A stretch of 64,000 bases of DNA, taken from positions 1,426,001 to 1,490,000 of the forward strand of contig OZ245881.1 in the NCBI GenBank assembly GCA_965229505.1. Reading direction: 5' to 3'. Under the pieces are notes generated by a model. It worked only from the letters and a program-made list of their open reading frames with translations, did no database searches and was not told where the DNA came from. Positions 52,499-60,620 of this stretch are shown piece by piece (position 1 is the first letter of the stretch; the number at the start of each line of letters is the position of its first letter). Source of the stretch: UBA6059 sp040219045. GTDB lineage: Bacteria > Bacteroidota > Bacteroidia > Cytophagales > Cyclobacteriaceae. Both the position numbers and the translations under genes were made by a program.

Positions 52499-53008
52499 TC
52501 AGAAAATATACTTGACCGTGATTGCGGCATCCCAAAACCTCGTCTTGGTATAGCGCATTCCGAAGAAGTTGAAATAAGGTTTGAGATCAAAGCTTGCGGT
52601 CATGGGGATACTAAATATTCTATATTCCAGGCCGATGAGACCGTCTATCCCCATGGCATAAAAGCTCTTGTTGGTATAATAGAACTGATCCGGATTTTGA
52701 GGATCCAGCGCTTTGCGGTAGCCGAAATATTTTTCATAGCCCAGGTGAGCCCCCGCTCCATAGTAGAGGAAAAATTGGTCGTTGAAGCTAAACTGTAAGG
52801 GTGTGTGATGTACATATAAACCAGTAACCTGGATCCCATCATTTCTTCCTGTAAGCATGAACTCAAAAGCATGCTCATCCTTAATGAACTTCTTGTAGGT
52901 CAATCCCGCAGAATGTCCCAGTCGCAGACCTGCCGACTGCTCATACTGCTGTGCCATACTCGCTACCGCAAAGCATAGCCCTACCATGGTTAGTGCGATA
53001 CTCTTCAT
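52499..53008 (-). CDS. Predicted small outer-membrane protein
   Basis: The 169-residue protein has a signal peptide (MKSIALTMVGLCFAVASMAQQ region, positions 1-21). Amphipathic beta strands follow, such as AGLRLGHSAGLTYKKFI, FFLYYGAGAHLGYEKYFG and DAAITVKYIF, with a C-terminal Phe. This fits an eight-stranded OmpA/OmpW-like barrel. It is one base from the DUF4097 gene upstream and seven bases from the second barrel gene downstream, so it is part of the sigma operon. The function is not known. Confidence 0.65.
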   Translation of the reverse strand: MKSIALTMVGLCFAVASMAQQYEQSAGLRLGHSAGLTYKKFIKDEHAFEFMLTGRNDGIQVTGLYVHHTPLQFSFNDQFFLYYGAGAHLGYEKYFGYRKALDPQNPDQFYYTNKSFYAMGIDGLIGLEYRIFSIPMTASFDLKPYFNFFGMRYTKTRFWDAAITVKYIF

Positions 53009-53009
53009 C

Positions 53010-54167
53010 TTAGTTCTTTCTTTGTTTGGTGGTGTAGGGTACTGGTTCTTCCAGCGTGATGATCAGATCACCATTGTCTATTTCGACATCTACTGTTTTC
53101 GATCCATTGCCCTGGCCATATATACCTGAAATCCGAACGTTCTTATTGTCGTCTTCATCTTCCACAGATTGGAATTCAGCCATTGCGGTAGGAAGAATAA
53201 TGCGCTCCTGCCTACCGAATAAATCAATTCTAAAATTGGATAATGGATCGAAATTGAGTTGAACATCAGCCGTACGACCATTGATTCGGATACGGGAAAA
53301 ACTCGCCATCACCGTGCTGATATCAAGTTCGCCGTAAAGCAGATCTATATCCGTACTTTCAAACAGTTGCCCGATTTGGAGATCAGAAAAATTGGCCTTA
53401 CCAGCAATGTAGCCAACCTCATCGAGCCTCATTTCATCATTGCGCGAATCCAACCTGAGACTACTGACATCTTGAATATACACCTCCGATGACGTGCTCT
53501 CCAAGTCAAGCTGGGAAGCGCGATTAATATCCAATTCACCACCTTTCAAGTTGATCCTTGCTTCACGAATCGCACGAATATTGGCTCGTCCATAGCCCAA
53601 GGTGAGGTCCAGGGGCGCTTCAAGATTGCTTGCCCTGAAGTCTCCATGGCTAAGGTCGACCAGTAGCTTACCACTGTGCTGATTTATATAGATGTTCCCA
53701 AATCTATTGATTAGCTCCACAGTAGACTTAGCAGGTACATAGATCTCATAATCTACCGTAATACGACTCTTGCTGATTAATGTCTTGGAAGCGTCAGAGA
53801 CGCTATTCCACAATTCTTTGAATACCCCAGAATTTCGATCAAAAACGGTTTCGATAGTCAAAAAATTGGCTGTGTTATTGAAGTCGAAATCCACTCTGTC
53901 CATCAGCTTCTCTACGGCATCATCATTTTTGCCGTAGGCGGTGATCTGGATATTGATGGCCACACTATCCCTGTCCCAGGAGTTGAGTATGACCTGACCG
54001 TACTTGTTACTTAGGTCAATCGTCACATTACTCCTAACTTTAAACCCGCGCTCGATCACTTTGGTCAATCGGGTATCATCATCTCTATCTTTATTTCCCA
54101 GGATGCCGGCCCAGCCGACTCCATATAGATAGAGGCTAAAGATTAATATGCTGGTCAGCTTCTTCAT
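53010..54167 (-). CDS. DUF4097-like secreted beta-helix protein
   Basis: The 385-residue protein has a signal peptide (about 20 residues) and then beta-helix-like repeats: IDLSNKYGQVILNSWDRDSVAI, VDLSHGDFRASNLEAPLDLTLGYGRANI and STVMASFSRIRI. This is the DUF4097/GIN-like adhesin fold family, related to the GIN-domain protein at 2796-3491. The start lies 32 bases inside the anti-sigma-like gene, so translation is coupled. Homologues are often in sigma-factor operons of Bacteroidota, where they may respond to envelope stress. Confidence 0.72.
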   Translation of the reverse strand: MKKLTSILIFSLYLYGVGWAGILGNKDRDDDTRLTKVIERGFKVRSNVTIDLSNKYGQVILNSWDRDSVAINIQITAYGKNDDAVEKLMDRVDFDFNNTANFLTIETVFDRNSGVFKELWNSVSDASKTLISKSRITVDYEIYVPAKSTVELINRFGNIYINQHSGKLLVDLSHGDFRASNLEAPLDLTLGYGRANIRAIREARINLKGGELDINRASQLDLESTSSEVYIQDVSSLRLDSRNDEMRLDEVGYIAGKANFSDLQIGQLFESTDIDLLYGELDISTVMASFSRIRINGRTADVQLNFDPLSNFRIDLFGRQERIILPTAMAEFQSVEDEDDNKNVRISGIYGQGNGSKTVDVEIDNGDLIITLEEPVPYTTKQRKN

Positions 54168-54672
54168 CTTTCCCTTCGTCTATTTCTTGTAATATTCTCT
54201 CTAACATGGTCAATCGAATTTTGTAGTTGGCGATCATTGCCTCCACTACTTCCTGATTGTCCGCATTATCTTTTAAGTCTTGCTTCAGGTCATCGTATGC
54301 CTCATTGAGCATCTCAATATCTGCCTTATAAAAGTCATTGTCCGGTATGCTCGTCTGTATGATTGACAGCTTCTCAGCAATGAGGTCATTATAGAAGGCT
54401 TCTGCCTCGGCTAGCTCAGGCGAGATTCTATAGAGCATCATTTCTTCGCCCCCTCCCGTACGAGACTGCATGAGTACCGCCAGCGCTGTGGCCGAAACTA
54501 GTAACAGAACGGCTGCTGCTCGCCATATATATCTGAAGGGGCTCTTTGATTGCTGCTTATGCTTCTGATCAAGTCGCTGATCGATACCTTCCCAAAGACC
54601 CGACAAGTCTTCATCATAGACATCAAAGCGCTCTCGCTTTTCATCTACATATTTTTTCAATTCATCACCCAT
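54136..54672 (-). CDS. Putative anti-sigma factor, single-pass membrane protein
   Basis: The 178-residue protein has a charged N-terminal cytoplasmic part (ELKKYVDEKRERFDVYDEDLSGLWEGIDQRL), one membrane helix near residues 50-67 (AAAVLLLVSATALAVLM), and a periplasmic coiled-coil tail rich in Glu/Asp/Lys. It has no zinc-finger ZAS motif. Position right after an ECF sigma gene, with an eight-base overlap, is the main argument for an anti-sigma role. The tail may sense an envelope signal through the DUF4097 or barrel proteins. Confidence 0.65.
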   Translation of the reverse strand: MGDELKKYVDEKRERFDVYDEDLSGLWEGIDQRLDQKHKQQSKSPFRYIWRAAAVLLLVSATALAVLMQSRTGGGEEMMLYRISPELAEAEAFYNDLIAEKLSIIQTSIPDNDFYKADIEMLNEAYDDLKQDLKDNADNQEVVEAMIANYKIRLTMLERILQEIDEGKDEEADQHINL

Positions 54673-55249
54673 AGCTTAAGCTATTATCATCTGTCAATAA
54701 ATTCCTTATTTTGGCTTTCGCCTTACTATACTGCGCTTTAGACGCAGACTCAGTCACACCGAGTATCTCACCAATCTCCTTGTGATCATATCCCTCAAAA
54801 AGGTATAAATTCAACACCGTGCGACAGCCTTCTGAAATCTGATCAATCGCTTTCATAATCCGCTTCGCCTCATATCTCTGAAAGTCCGTGTCTTCGGTCT
54901 CCTCGACATAATCCGTTCGCTCATCAATCTGCACCATGTTTAGCTTTTTCTTCCTCAGCATATTGATACACTTGTTGACCACAATCCGCTTGATCCACGC
55001 GCTAAAAAGACTCTCGTTTTCCAAGGTGTGAATCTTCAGAAAGGCATCCACAAAGGCGTCTTGTAAGGCATCCTTTGCTTCGTCCTCATCTCCCATCAGA
55101 CGCCTACAGATATTGTACATCGCTTTTGCATACAGCCCGTACAGCTCACTTTGCGCCCTGCGGTCACCCTCCTTGCTCTTGATGACCAAATACTTGTGGA
55201 TCGTTTGTTGTCCCGAATCCAAATTATCTTGATTTTGGTCTAAAGACAT
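54665..55249 (-). CDS. ECF RNA polymerase sigma factor
   Basis: The 194-residue protein has sigma region 2 (DAFVDAFLKIHTLENESLFSAWIKRIVVNKCINMLRKKK) and region 4 (ISEGCRTVLNLYLFEGYDHKEIGEILGVTESASKAQYSKAKAKIRNLL). Length and layout are those of ECF sigma-70 factors. The ATG at 55249 is chosen; the frame runs further upstream only by overlapping the methyltransferase gene. It overlaps the anti-sigma-like gene. Its targets are unknown, but the GCGCAACC/CTGCATCTA boxes at 1797 and 2748, one before a GIN-domain gene, are candidates. Confidence 0.87.
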   Translation of the reverse strand: MSLDQNQDNLDSGQQTIHKYLVIKSKEGDRRAQSELYGLYAKAMYNICRRLMGDEDEAKDALQDAFVDAFLKIHTLENESLFSAWIKRIVVNKCINMLRKKKLNMVQIDERTDYVEETEDTDFQRYEAKRIMKAIDQISEGCRTVLNLYLFEGYDHKEIGEILGVTESASKAQYSKAKAKIRNLLTDDNSLSYG

Positions 55250-55284
55250 GGGGCCATGGTCAAGGTTTCCATCGGGCTCATTTT

Positions 55285-55917
55285 TTATGCACTTTTCTGG
55301 TAAGTAGATGAAAAAATGAACGAGGCGTAATAAGATTGGCTTGTCTTGAGTCGGTACCCCAATTGTGTCAAGAGGTCTTGGAAGTCCTCCAGCTTGTGCG
55401 CTTGTAACCCTACAGCAACTGAAAAAAATAGGTACATCATCGACAGTAGAGATTTTTGCCAAATCTTTTTCCAGTCTTTGCTAACCTGAAAATCCGCGAT
55501 GATCCAGGTTCCGTTGACCTTGAGTTGATTGCTGAGCGTTGAGAATACATGCTTCAAAGCCACCCCTTCAAAGCAGTCTAGAAAAAACTGGGTAATGATG
55601 ACATCATAAGCCTTCTGCCTGCAATACTCCTCAATAGGCTGGCATATAAAGTGGATATGCAAGCCATCAGCCTTTCTGTGTCTGGCTATGTCAATCATGG
55701 CCTCTGAGGCTTCTACATAATCAATATGCAAGTCACTTATCTTGCATCCTGACAAGTACTCTAGCACTTTGCCTGTGCCTCCACCGACAATGAGTACGTG
55801 ACTGCCTGGTGGAATTTCGGATAAGCCAAATTTCTGTGCTCGCATAATCGATTTTCCGAAAATGACCCGAGCCAGTGCGTCGTAATGTCTCGCGATACGA
55901 TCATAGCCGCTAGGCAT
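55285..55917 (-). CDS. Class I SAM-dependent methyltransferase, UbiE-like
   Basis: The 210-residue protein has the SAM-binding motif VLIVGGGTGKVLEYL near residue 41. It also has YDRIARHYD at the N terminus and GTWIIADFQVSK, phrases shared with the UbiE/MenG branch. It may methylate a quinone or another prenylated ring. Its start overlaps the upstream UbiA-like prenyltransferase gene by eight bases, which makes a prenylation-then-methylation pair likely. The ECF sigma gene starts 35 bases after its stop. Confidence 0.75.
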   Translation of the reverse strand: MPSGYDRIARHYDALARVIFGKSIMRAQKFGLSEIPPGSHVLIVGGGTGKVLEYLSGCKISDLHIDYVEASEAMIDIARHRKADGLHIHFICQPIEEYCRQKAYDVIITQFFLDCFEGVALKHVFSTLSNQLKVNGTWIIADFQVSKDWKKIWQKSLLSMMYLFFSVAVGLQAHKLEDFQDLLTQLGYRLKTSQSYYASFIFSSTYQKSA

Positions 55918-56755
55918 AAATCAAGTAGAGCAACGGTAAAAAAAAGATCCCATCCCCAAGAATTCTGTAATTCTCGCTGCGCTCAAAAACAGCCGGGCGC
56001 AGATGTAGTGCGGCCAAAGTTCCTGTCATCAGCAGCAGTATCCAGAACATAAGGTTCGCAGGATTACCGAACAGTACCCAAGCCACAAGGGTTACTGTAA
56101 CGGTCAACAACACATCGATGACCGCTTTGGTGGTCTTGGTGCCAAACCGAATAGAGATCGATTGAAACCCATTTTGCTTGTCGAGCTGGTAGTCATATAG
56201 CGAAAAAAGCAACAAGTTGGTCAAGGCCACCAAAAAAACTCCGACGACCAGTCTCCATTCTCCTGCACCTGGTAATTGTGGTAACAAAGATATGGGAGCC
56301 AAAAACACACCAGCGGTATACCCCAGCGCAACAAAAACTTCTTTGGCCCAAAAGGCGGTAAATCTCACCAGCATGAAATAGATGACAATAATGGCAGCAG
56401 CAGTCACCCCCCATAAAATGACCTGAGCTGGAAGTAGAAAAATGCTACCTATCCCGATCAATATAGAAACGATACTTGAATACACAATCTGTTTGCGGTA
56501 GCGCCTATGCATCAAATGTCGGTGAGAAAGCTGATCCTGCAGCGCTCTTTCTCCATCCATCAGGTGGTCAAAGGTGTAGATTAACCACACGGCGATGAAC
56601 AAGCAAAGTTGGATGGGCCATGTGAGCGAGACACCAAAGTACTTGGCCATGGCTGTACTTAGTATGACAGCACCGATAGCAATGTCGATCGAAAGTGACT
56701 GAAATAACCGATATGCCTTGAAAATCACTAAGCCAAGTACATAAAAAAAGCCCAT
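55910..56755 (-). CDS. UbiA-like prenyltransferase
   Basis: The 281-residue membrane protein has eight or nine hydrophobic segments. Two Asp-rich motifs stand where UbiA proteins have them: TFDHLMDGER (Asp63, Asp67) and YDYQLDKQNG (Asp188, Asp192), each DxxxD, though the leading Asn of NDxxDxxxD is missing from the first. It would transfer an isoprenoid chain to an aromatic or lipid acceptor. The ATG at 56755 lies in the 3' arm of the ATP-synthase terminator, and its Phe-Phe codons are the T-run; a GTG about nine codons later is another possible start. Confidence 0.75.
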   Translation of the reverse strand: MGFFYVLGLVIFKAYRLFQSLSIDIAIGAVILSTAMAKYFGVSLTWPIQLCLFIAVWLIYTFDHLMDGERALQDQLSHRHLMHRRYRKQIVYSSIVSILIGIGSIFLLPAQVILWGVTAAAIIVIYFMLVRFTAFWAKEVFVALGYTAGVFLAPISLLPQLPGAGEWRLVVGVFLVALTNLLLFSLYDYQLDKQNGFQSISIRFGTKTTKAVIDVLLTVTVTLVAWVLFGNPANLMFWILLLMTGTLAALHLRPAVFERSENYRILGDGIFFLPLLYLIYA

Positions 56756-56766
56756 AAATGGGCTTT
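56743..56766 (-). terminator. Strong intrinsic terminator of the ATP synthase cluster
   Basis: On the minus strand AAAGCCCAT-TT-ATGGGCTTT is a nine-base perfect stem followed by further T residues (TTTTTTTAT overall). It lies 24 bases after the atpG stop. The ATG in its second arm is the annotated start of the UbiA-like gene, so termination and translation of that gene compete for the same bases. Confidence 0.8.
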
Positions 56767-56789
56767 AAACAATAAGTATTTTACGGGTC

Positions 56790-57674
56790 TTAACCGTTCT
56801 TCAGCGCATCTGCACCACCTACGATCTCAAGGATTTCCTTGGTAATGGCAGCCTGACGGGTTCTGTTGTAGGTCAACTTCAGCTGCTTGAGTAGTTCGCC
56901 AGCGTTATCTGTTGCCTGACCCATAGCAGTCATTCGCGCCCCTTGCTCCGCAGCATTGGACTCCAGCAAAGCTTTGTACAACTGGATTTTCAAAGAGTTA
57001 GGAATTAAGTCGCGGACAATTTCCTCACGAGATGGCTCATAGATATAATCCGTCTCTGACACGTCACCTTCAGACTCTTCTGGTGGTGCAATAGGAAGGA
57101 ATTGTTCGGTTTGAAGTGTCTGTGTTGCCACATTTTTAAACTCATTGTAGATGAGGTCTACGCGATCGTATACCTGACCCTCAAAGTCCTTCATAACGCT
57201 CTCAGCGATAACCTTCACATCATCAAACTGCAAATGATGCATGGTCTCCCAATAGTCATCTACCAGCTTATAACCACGCTTTCGAAAGTAGTCATATGAC
57301 CTTTTACCAATTGGTAGTATCGTCAGATTACCACTATTCTGAGCGTGAGCATAGTTTTTCTTAATGTGGGCAACTGTAGCCTTAAATACGTTACTATTGA
57401 ATGCGCCACACAAGCCTCGATCCGAGGAGACAACCATGATCAACACACGCTCCGTCCCCCTGTCAACTGAAAAGACTGATGGATCATCATCGGATGCTGC
57501 TCCACTCACGTTTCTAAGAATAGTGTTTAGCTTTAGTGCATAAGGTCTCATCTGTAGGATTCGATCCTGAGCACGTCTCAACTTAGCAGCCGCCACCATT
57601 TTCATGGCCTTGGTTATCTGCTGGGTCGAATTGACCGAGCTGATTCTATTCTTTACTTCTTTTAAGTTCGGCAT
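56790..57674 (-). CDS. atpG: F1 ATP synthase gamma subunit
   Basis: The 294-residue protein has the classical gamma ends: MPNLKEVKNRISSVNSTQQITKAMKMVAAAKLRRAQ at the start and ARMTAMGQATDNAGELLKQLKLTYNRTRQAAITKEILEIVGGA at the end. These are the two long helices that form the rotor shaft. It is the last gene of the cluster and is followed by a strong terminator. The atpD and atpC genes do not follow, so the operon is split. Confidence 0.96.
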   Translation of the reverse strand: MPNLKEVKNRISSVNSTQQITKAMKMVAAAKLRRAQDRILQMRPYALKLNTILRNVSGAASDDDPSVFSVDRGTERVLIMVVSSDRGLCGAFNSNVFKATVAHIKKNYAHAQNSGNLTILPIGKRSYDYFRKRGYKLVDDYWETMHHLQFDDVKVIAESVMKDFEGQVYDRVDLIYNEFKNVATQTLQTEQFLPIAPPEESEGDVSETDYIYEPSREEIVRDLIPNSLKIQLYKALLESNAAEQGARMTAMGQATDNAGELLKQLKLTYNRTRQAAITKEILEIVGGADALKNG

Positions 57675-57688
57675 ACCGTGATGCTATT

Positions 57689-59269
57689 CTATTTTGTGTA
57701 ATGTGCCGCCAGGCTCTTAGCTGTATCCGCCAACACACCTGTAATCTTATCATCGATCTTTCCTGAAGCTAATTGCTCAAGTACTCCACCATGCTTTGAC
57801 CTCATCTCTTGCAAAAACTCCTTCTCAAAGTCCTTTACTTTCTCAGTAGGCACCTTGTCGAGATAGCCTTTGGTAGAAGCAAAGATGATGGCTACCTGAT
57901 CTTCTACTCTCACAGGAGAGTACTGACCCTGCTTTAATATTTCGAGGTTCTTTCTACCCCTATCGATAATTCTCTGTGTTGCAGCATCCAGGTCAGATCC
58001 AAACTTAGCAAATGCTTCCAGCTCTCTAAACTGTGCCTGGTCCAACTTCAAAGTACCTGCTACCTTCTTCATGGACTTGATCTGAGCCGCACCACCCACA
58101 CGCGATACAGAGATACCAACGTTGATCGCCGGTCTGATACCGGAGTTGAAAAGGTTCGTCTCCAGGAAGATCTGGCCATCCGTAATCGAAATTACGTTAG
58201 TCGGAATATATGCCGAAACATCACCTGCCTGCGTTTCAATGATCGGAAGTGCAGTCAATGATCCACCACCCTTCACTTTCCCCTTTAGGGACTCAGGAAG
58301 GTCATTCATTTGCTGGGCAAGCTCATCACTATCGATGACCTTAGCCGCTCTCTCAAGCAATCTTGAGTGCAAGTAGAATACATCACCAGGGTATGCTTCA
58401 CGTCCTGGAGGTCTTCTTAAAAGAAGCGAGACCTCACGGTAAGAAACAGCTTGCTTGGAGAGATCATCATAAATCACCAAAGCAGGACGCCCTGTATCCC
58501 TGAAGAACTCACCTATCGCTGCACCTGTAAATGGTGCGAAGAACTGCATAGGAGCAGGATCGGATGCTGCAGCAGATACGATAGTCGTATAAGCCATAGC
58601 GCCACCTTTCTCAAGGGCCGCTACTACCTGTGCCACCGTAGAGGCCTTTTGGCCAACAGCCACATATATACAGTAGACCGTCTCGCCTCTATCGTAAAAT
58701 TCTTTTTGATTAAGTATGGTGTCAATCGCCACAGCAGTTTTACCTGTCTGACGGTCACCAATGATCAATTCTCTTTGACCCCTTCCGATAGGAATCATCG
58801 AATCAATCGCCTTGATACCTGTTTGTAGCGGCTCACTTACCGGTTGACGATAGATTACCCCAGGTGCTTTACGCTCCAATGGCATTTCGAAAAGCTCGCC
58901 CTCTATTTTTCCTTTGCCATCGATTGGGTTACCAAGTGTATCAACAACGCGACCACAAATACCATCGCCTGTCTTGATTGATGCTATCTTGTTAGTACGC
59001 TTTACAGTGTCTCCTTCTTTGACATCTGAAGAATCCCCCAGTAATACAGCACCTACATTATCCTCCTCGAGGTTAAGAACTAGTGCACTTAGTCCATTCT
59101 CAAACTCAAGCAGCTCACCTGATTGGGCTTTAGTAAGTCCGTAAATTCTTGCAACACCGTCTCCTACCTGAAGCACAGTTCCTACTTCCTCAAGCTCTGC
59201 TTCTGATCTGAAGTTTGAGAGTTGTTCCCTGAGTATCGCTGATACTTCGTCTGGTCTAACTTCTGCCAT
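57689..59269 (-). CDS. atpA: F1 ATP synthase alpha subunit
   Basis: The 526-residue protein has the non-catalytic nucleotide site with Walker A GDRQTGKTAVA and the family phrase PGREAYPGDVFYLHSRLLERAAK. Alpha packs with beta in the F1 hexamer; beta is not encoded here. Length is normal for bacterial alpha. It starts 13 bases after atpH and is followed by atpG after 14 bases. Confidence 0.97.
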   Translation of the reverse strand: MAEVRPDEVSAILREQLSNFRSEAELEEVGTVLQVGDGVARIYGLTKAQSGELLEFENGLSALVLNLEEDNVGAVLLGDSSDVKEGDTVKRTNKIASIKTGDGICGRVVDTLGNPIDGKGKIEGELFEMPLERKAPGVIYRQPVSEPLQTGIKAIDSMIPIGRGQRELIIGDRQTGKTAVAIDTILNQKEFYDRGETVYCIYVAVGQKASTVAQVVAALEKGGAMAYTTIVSAAASDPAPMQFFAPFTGAAIGEFFRDTGRPALVIYDDLSKQAVSYREVSLLLRRPPGREAYPGDVFYLHSRLLERAAKVIDSDELAQQMNDLPESLKGKVKGGGSLTALPIIETQAGDVSAYIPTNVISITDGQIFLETNLFNSGIRPAINVGISVSRVGGAAQIKSMKKVAGTLKLDQAQFRELEAFAKFGSDLDAATQRIIDRGRKNLEILKQGQYSPVRVEDQVAIIFASTKGYLDKVPTEKVKDFEKEFLQEMRSKHGGVLEQLASGKIDDKITGVLADTAKSLAAHYTK

Positions 59270-59282
59270 GGGATAATATTCT

Positions 59283-59822
59283 TTAGTTATTTATTAATGT
59301 ATATCTCAATTCTCTCAGCTTACCGCTGACACTATCGTCAATCTTTCGATCTCCAATTTTCAATGTGAATCCGCCGATTAAGTCTCCATCAACCTGCTCT
59401 TTGAGTTCCACTTTTTTACCAGTAATTTCTTCAATGATCTGGATAAACTGTTTTCTGAGTTTAGCATCCAGTGGGATAGCCGTTCTAATTACCGCTTCTT
59501 CAATACCCTGATTAACATTATAAAGTCTCAAAAACTCCTTGGCCATGTCTTCAAGTACATACTCGCGGTTCTTCCTGGTCATGATATCGAAGATTGACAT
59601 AGTCAACGCATCTACCTTACCAGAGAAAATCTTCTTAAGGATCGCCTGCTTCTTAAGATGAGGGATAATTGGGTTTTTCAGCATCAATGCAAAAGGCCTT
59701 TCCTGCTTGCATATAGACACGAATCCATCCATATCTTTTTTGACAGCATCTAGCTTGCCCTTCTCCACCGCCAACCCTAGCAGGGGCTTTGCATATCGTA
59801 TGGCAATTCTGCTATCAGACAT
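59283..59822 (-). CDS. atpH: F1 ATP synthase delta subunit
   Basis: The 179-residue protein has a helical N-terminal domain (IAIRYAKPLLGLAVEKGKLDAV) and the C-terminal signature DLIGGFTLKIGDRKIDDSVSGKLRELR, the typical OSCP/delta end. It holds F1 on the peripheral stalk. It starts one base after the atpF stop and so is translationally coupled. Confidence 0.95.
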   Translation of the reverse strand: MSDSRIAIRYAKPLLGLAVEKGKLDAVKKDMDGFVSICKQERPFALMLKNPIIPHLKKQAILKKIFSGKVDALTMSIFDIMTRKNREYVLEDMAKEFLRLYNVNQGIEEAVIRTAIPLDAKLRKQFIQIIEEITGKKVELKEQVDGDLIGGFTLKIGDRKIDDSVSGKLRELRYTLINN

Positions 59823-59823
59823 C

Positions 59824-60318
59824 CTAGTTTACCTTAATATCTTTTACAAACTCTTCAATCAACTTCTTCTGGGCAGTGTCTTTTGATAAATCCTGGCGGA
59901 TTACTTTTTCTGCAATATCTAATGACAGAGAAGCCACAAGATTCCTGACATCCTTCAATGCATTCTGCTTTTCAGACTCGATGCTCTGTTTCGCATCGTT
60001 GACCATTTTTTCTGTGATCTTGGCCGTTTCCGCCTTAGCCTCCTCTTTAAGTTGATTTGCTGCGGTAGTGGCCTCTTTCAAAATCTTCTCTCTTTCGAAT
60101 CTTGCTTCTTGAAGGAGATACTCATTGTCAGCTTTCAGCTGATTCATTTCTTCTTTTGCCAACTCAGCGGCTCTCAGGGAGTCATTGATAAAGCCCTCAC
60201 GAGCGCGTAATGCTTCGGTGATAGGCTTCCACACAAACATGGCTAGCACGGCAAAGACAACTAGAAAAACTACTGTCTGCCAAAATATGAGTCCAATTCC
60301 GGGGGTAACTAATTCCAC
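59824..60318 (-). CDS. atpF: Fo ATP synthase subunit b
   Basis: The 164-residue protein has one N-terminal membrane helix (GLIFWQTVVFLVVFAVLAMFVW) and a long charged coiled coil that forms the peripheral stalk. The start is a GTG at 60318. It lies between atpE and atpH in the expected order; the 67-base gap to atpE is the widest among the Fo genes. Confidence 0.94.
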   Translation of the reverse strand: MELVTPGIGLIFWQTVVFLVVFAVLAMFVWKPITEALRAREGFINDSLRAAELAKEEMNQLKADNEYLLQEARFEREKILKEATTAANQLKEEAKAETAKITEKMVNDAKQSIESEKQNALKDVRNLVASLSLDIAEKVIRQDLSKDTAQKKLIEEFVKDIKVN

Positions 60319-60385
60319 GATAGTTCTTTTTTAGTATTAGACCCAGCCCTGAGACCTAATGTCAACAGGGCCGGGCCGAAATAAA

Positions 60386-60589
60386 TTAATTAGTTCCGAT
60401 AGACAAGAATCCAATTACTGCCGCAAAAAGCGCTACACCTTCAATCAAGGCTGCAGCGATAATCATTGCGGTTTGGATTTTTCCAGCGGCTTCTGGTTGT
60501 CTAGCGATACTTTCCGTAGCTCCCTTACCGATCATACCGATACCGAGACCTGCTCCAAGTACTGCTAATCCTGCTCCAATTGCTCCCAT
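60386..60589 (-). CDS. atpE: Fo ATP synthase subunit c
   Basis: The 67-residue proteolipid has two helices joined by the polar loop ARQPEA. The ion-binding Glu50 sits in AALIEGVALF. The first helix has no Gln and Glu50 is followed by Gly rather than Ser or Thr, so the Na+-type signature is absent and the ring should carry protons. An in-frame stop just upstream fixes the ATG at 60589. Confidence 0.95.
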   Translation of the reverse strand: MGAIGAGLAVLGAGLGIGMIGKGATESIARQPEAAGKIQTAMIIAAALIEGVALFAAVIGFLSIGTN

Positions 60590-60620
60590 TACTGTTTAAT
60601 TTATATGGTTAAAAAAGATT

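Noticed and set aside
60386..60589. Na+-type ATP synthase, suggested by the nearby Na+-pumping decarboxylase
   Set aside because: The c subunit lacks the helix-1 Gln and the Ser/Thr after the ion-binding Glu50.
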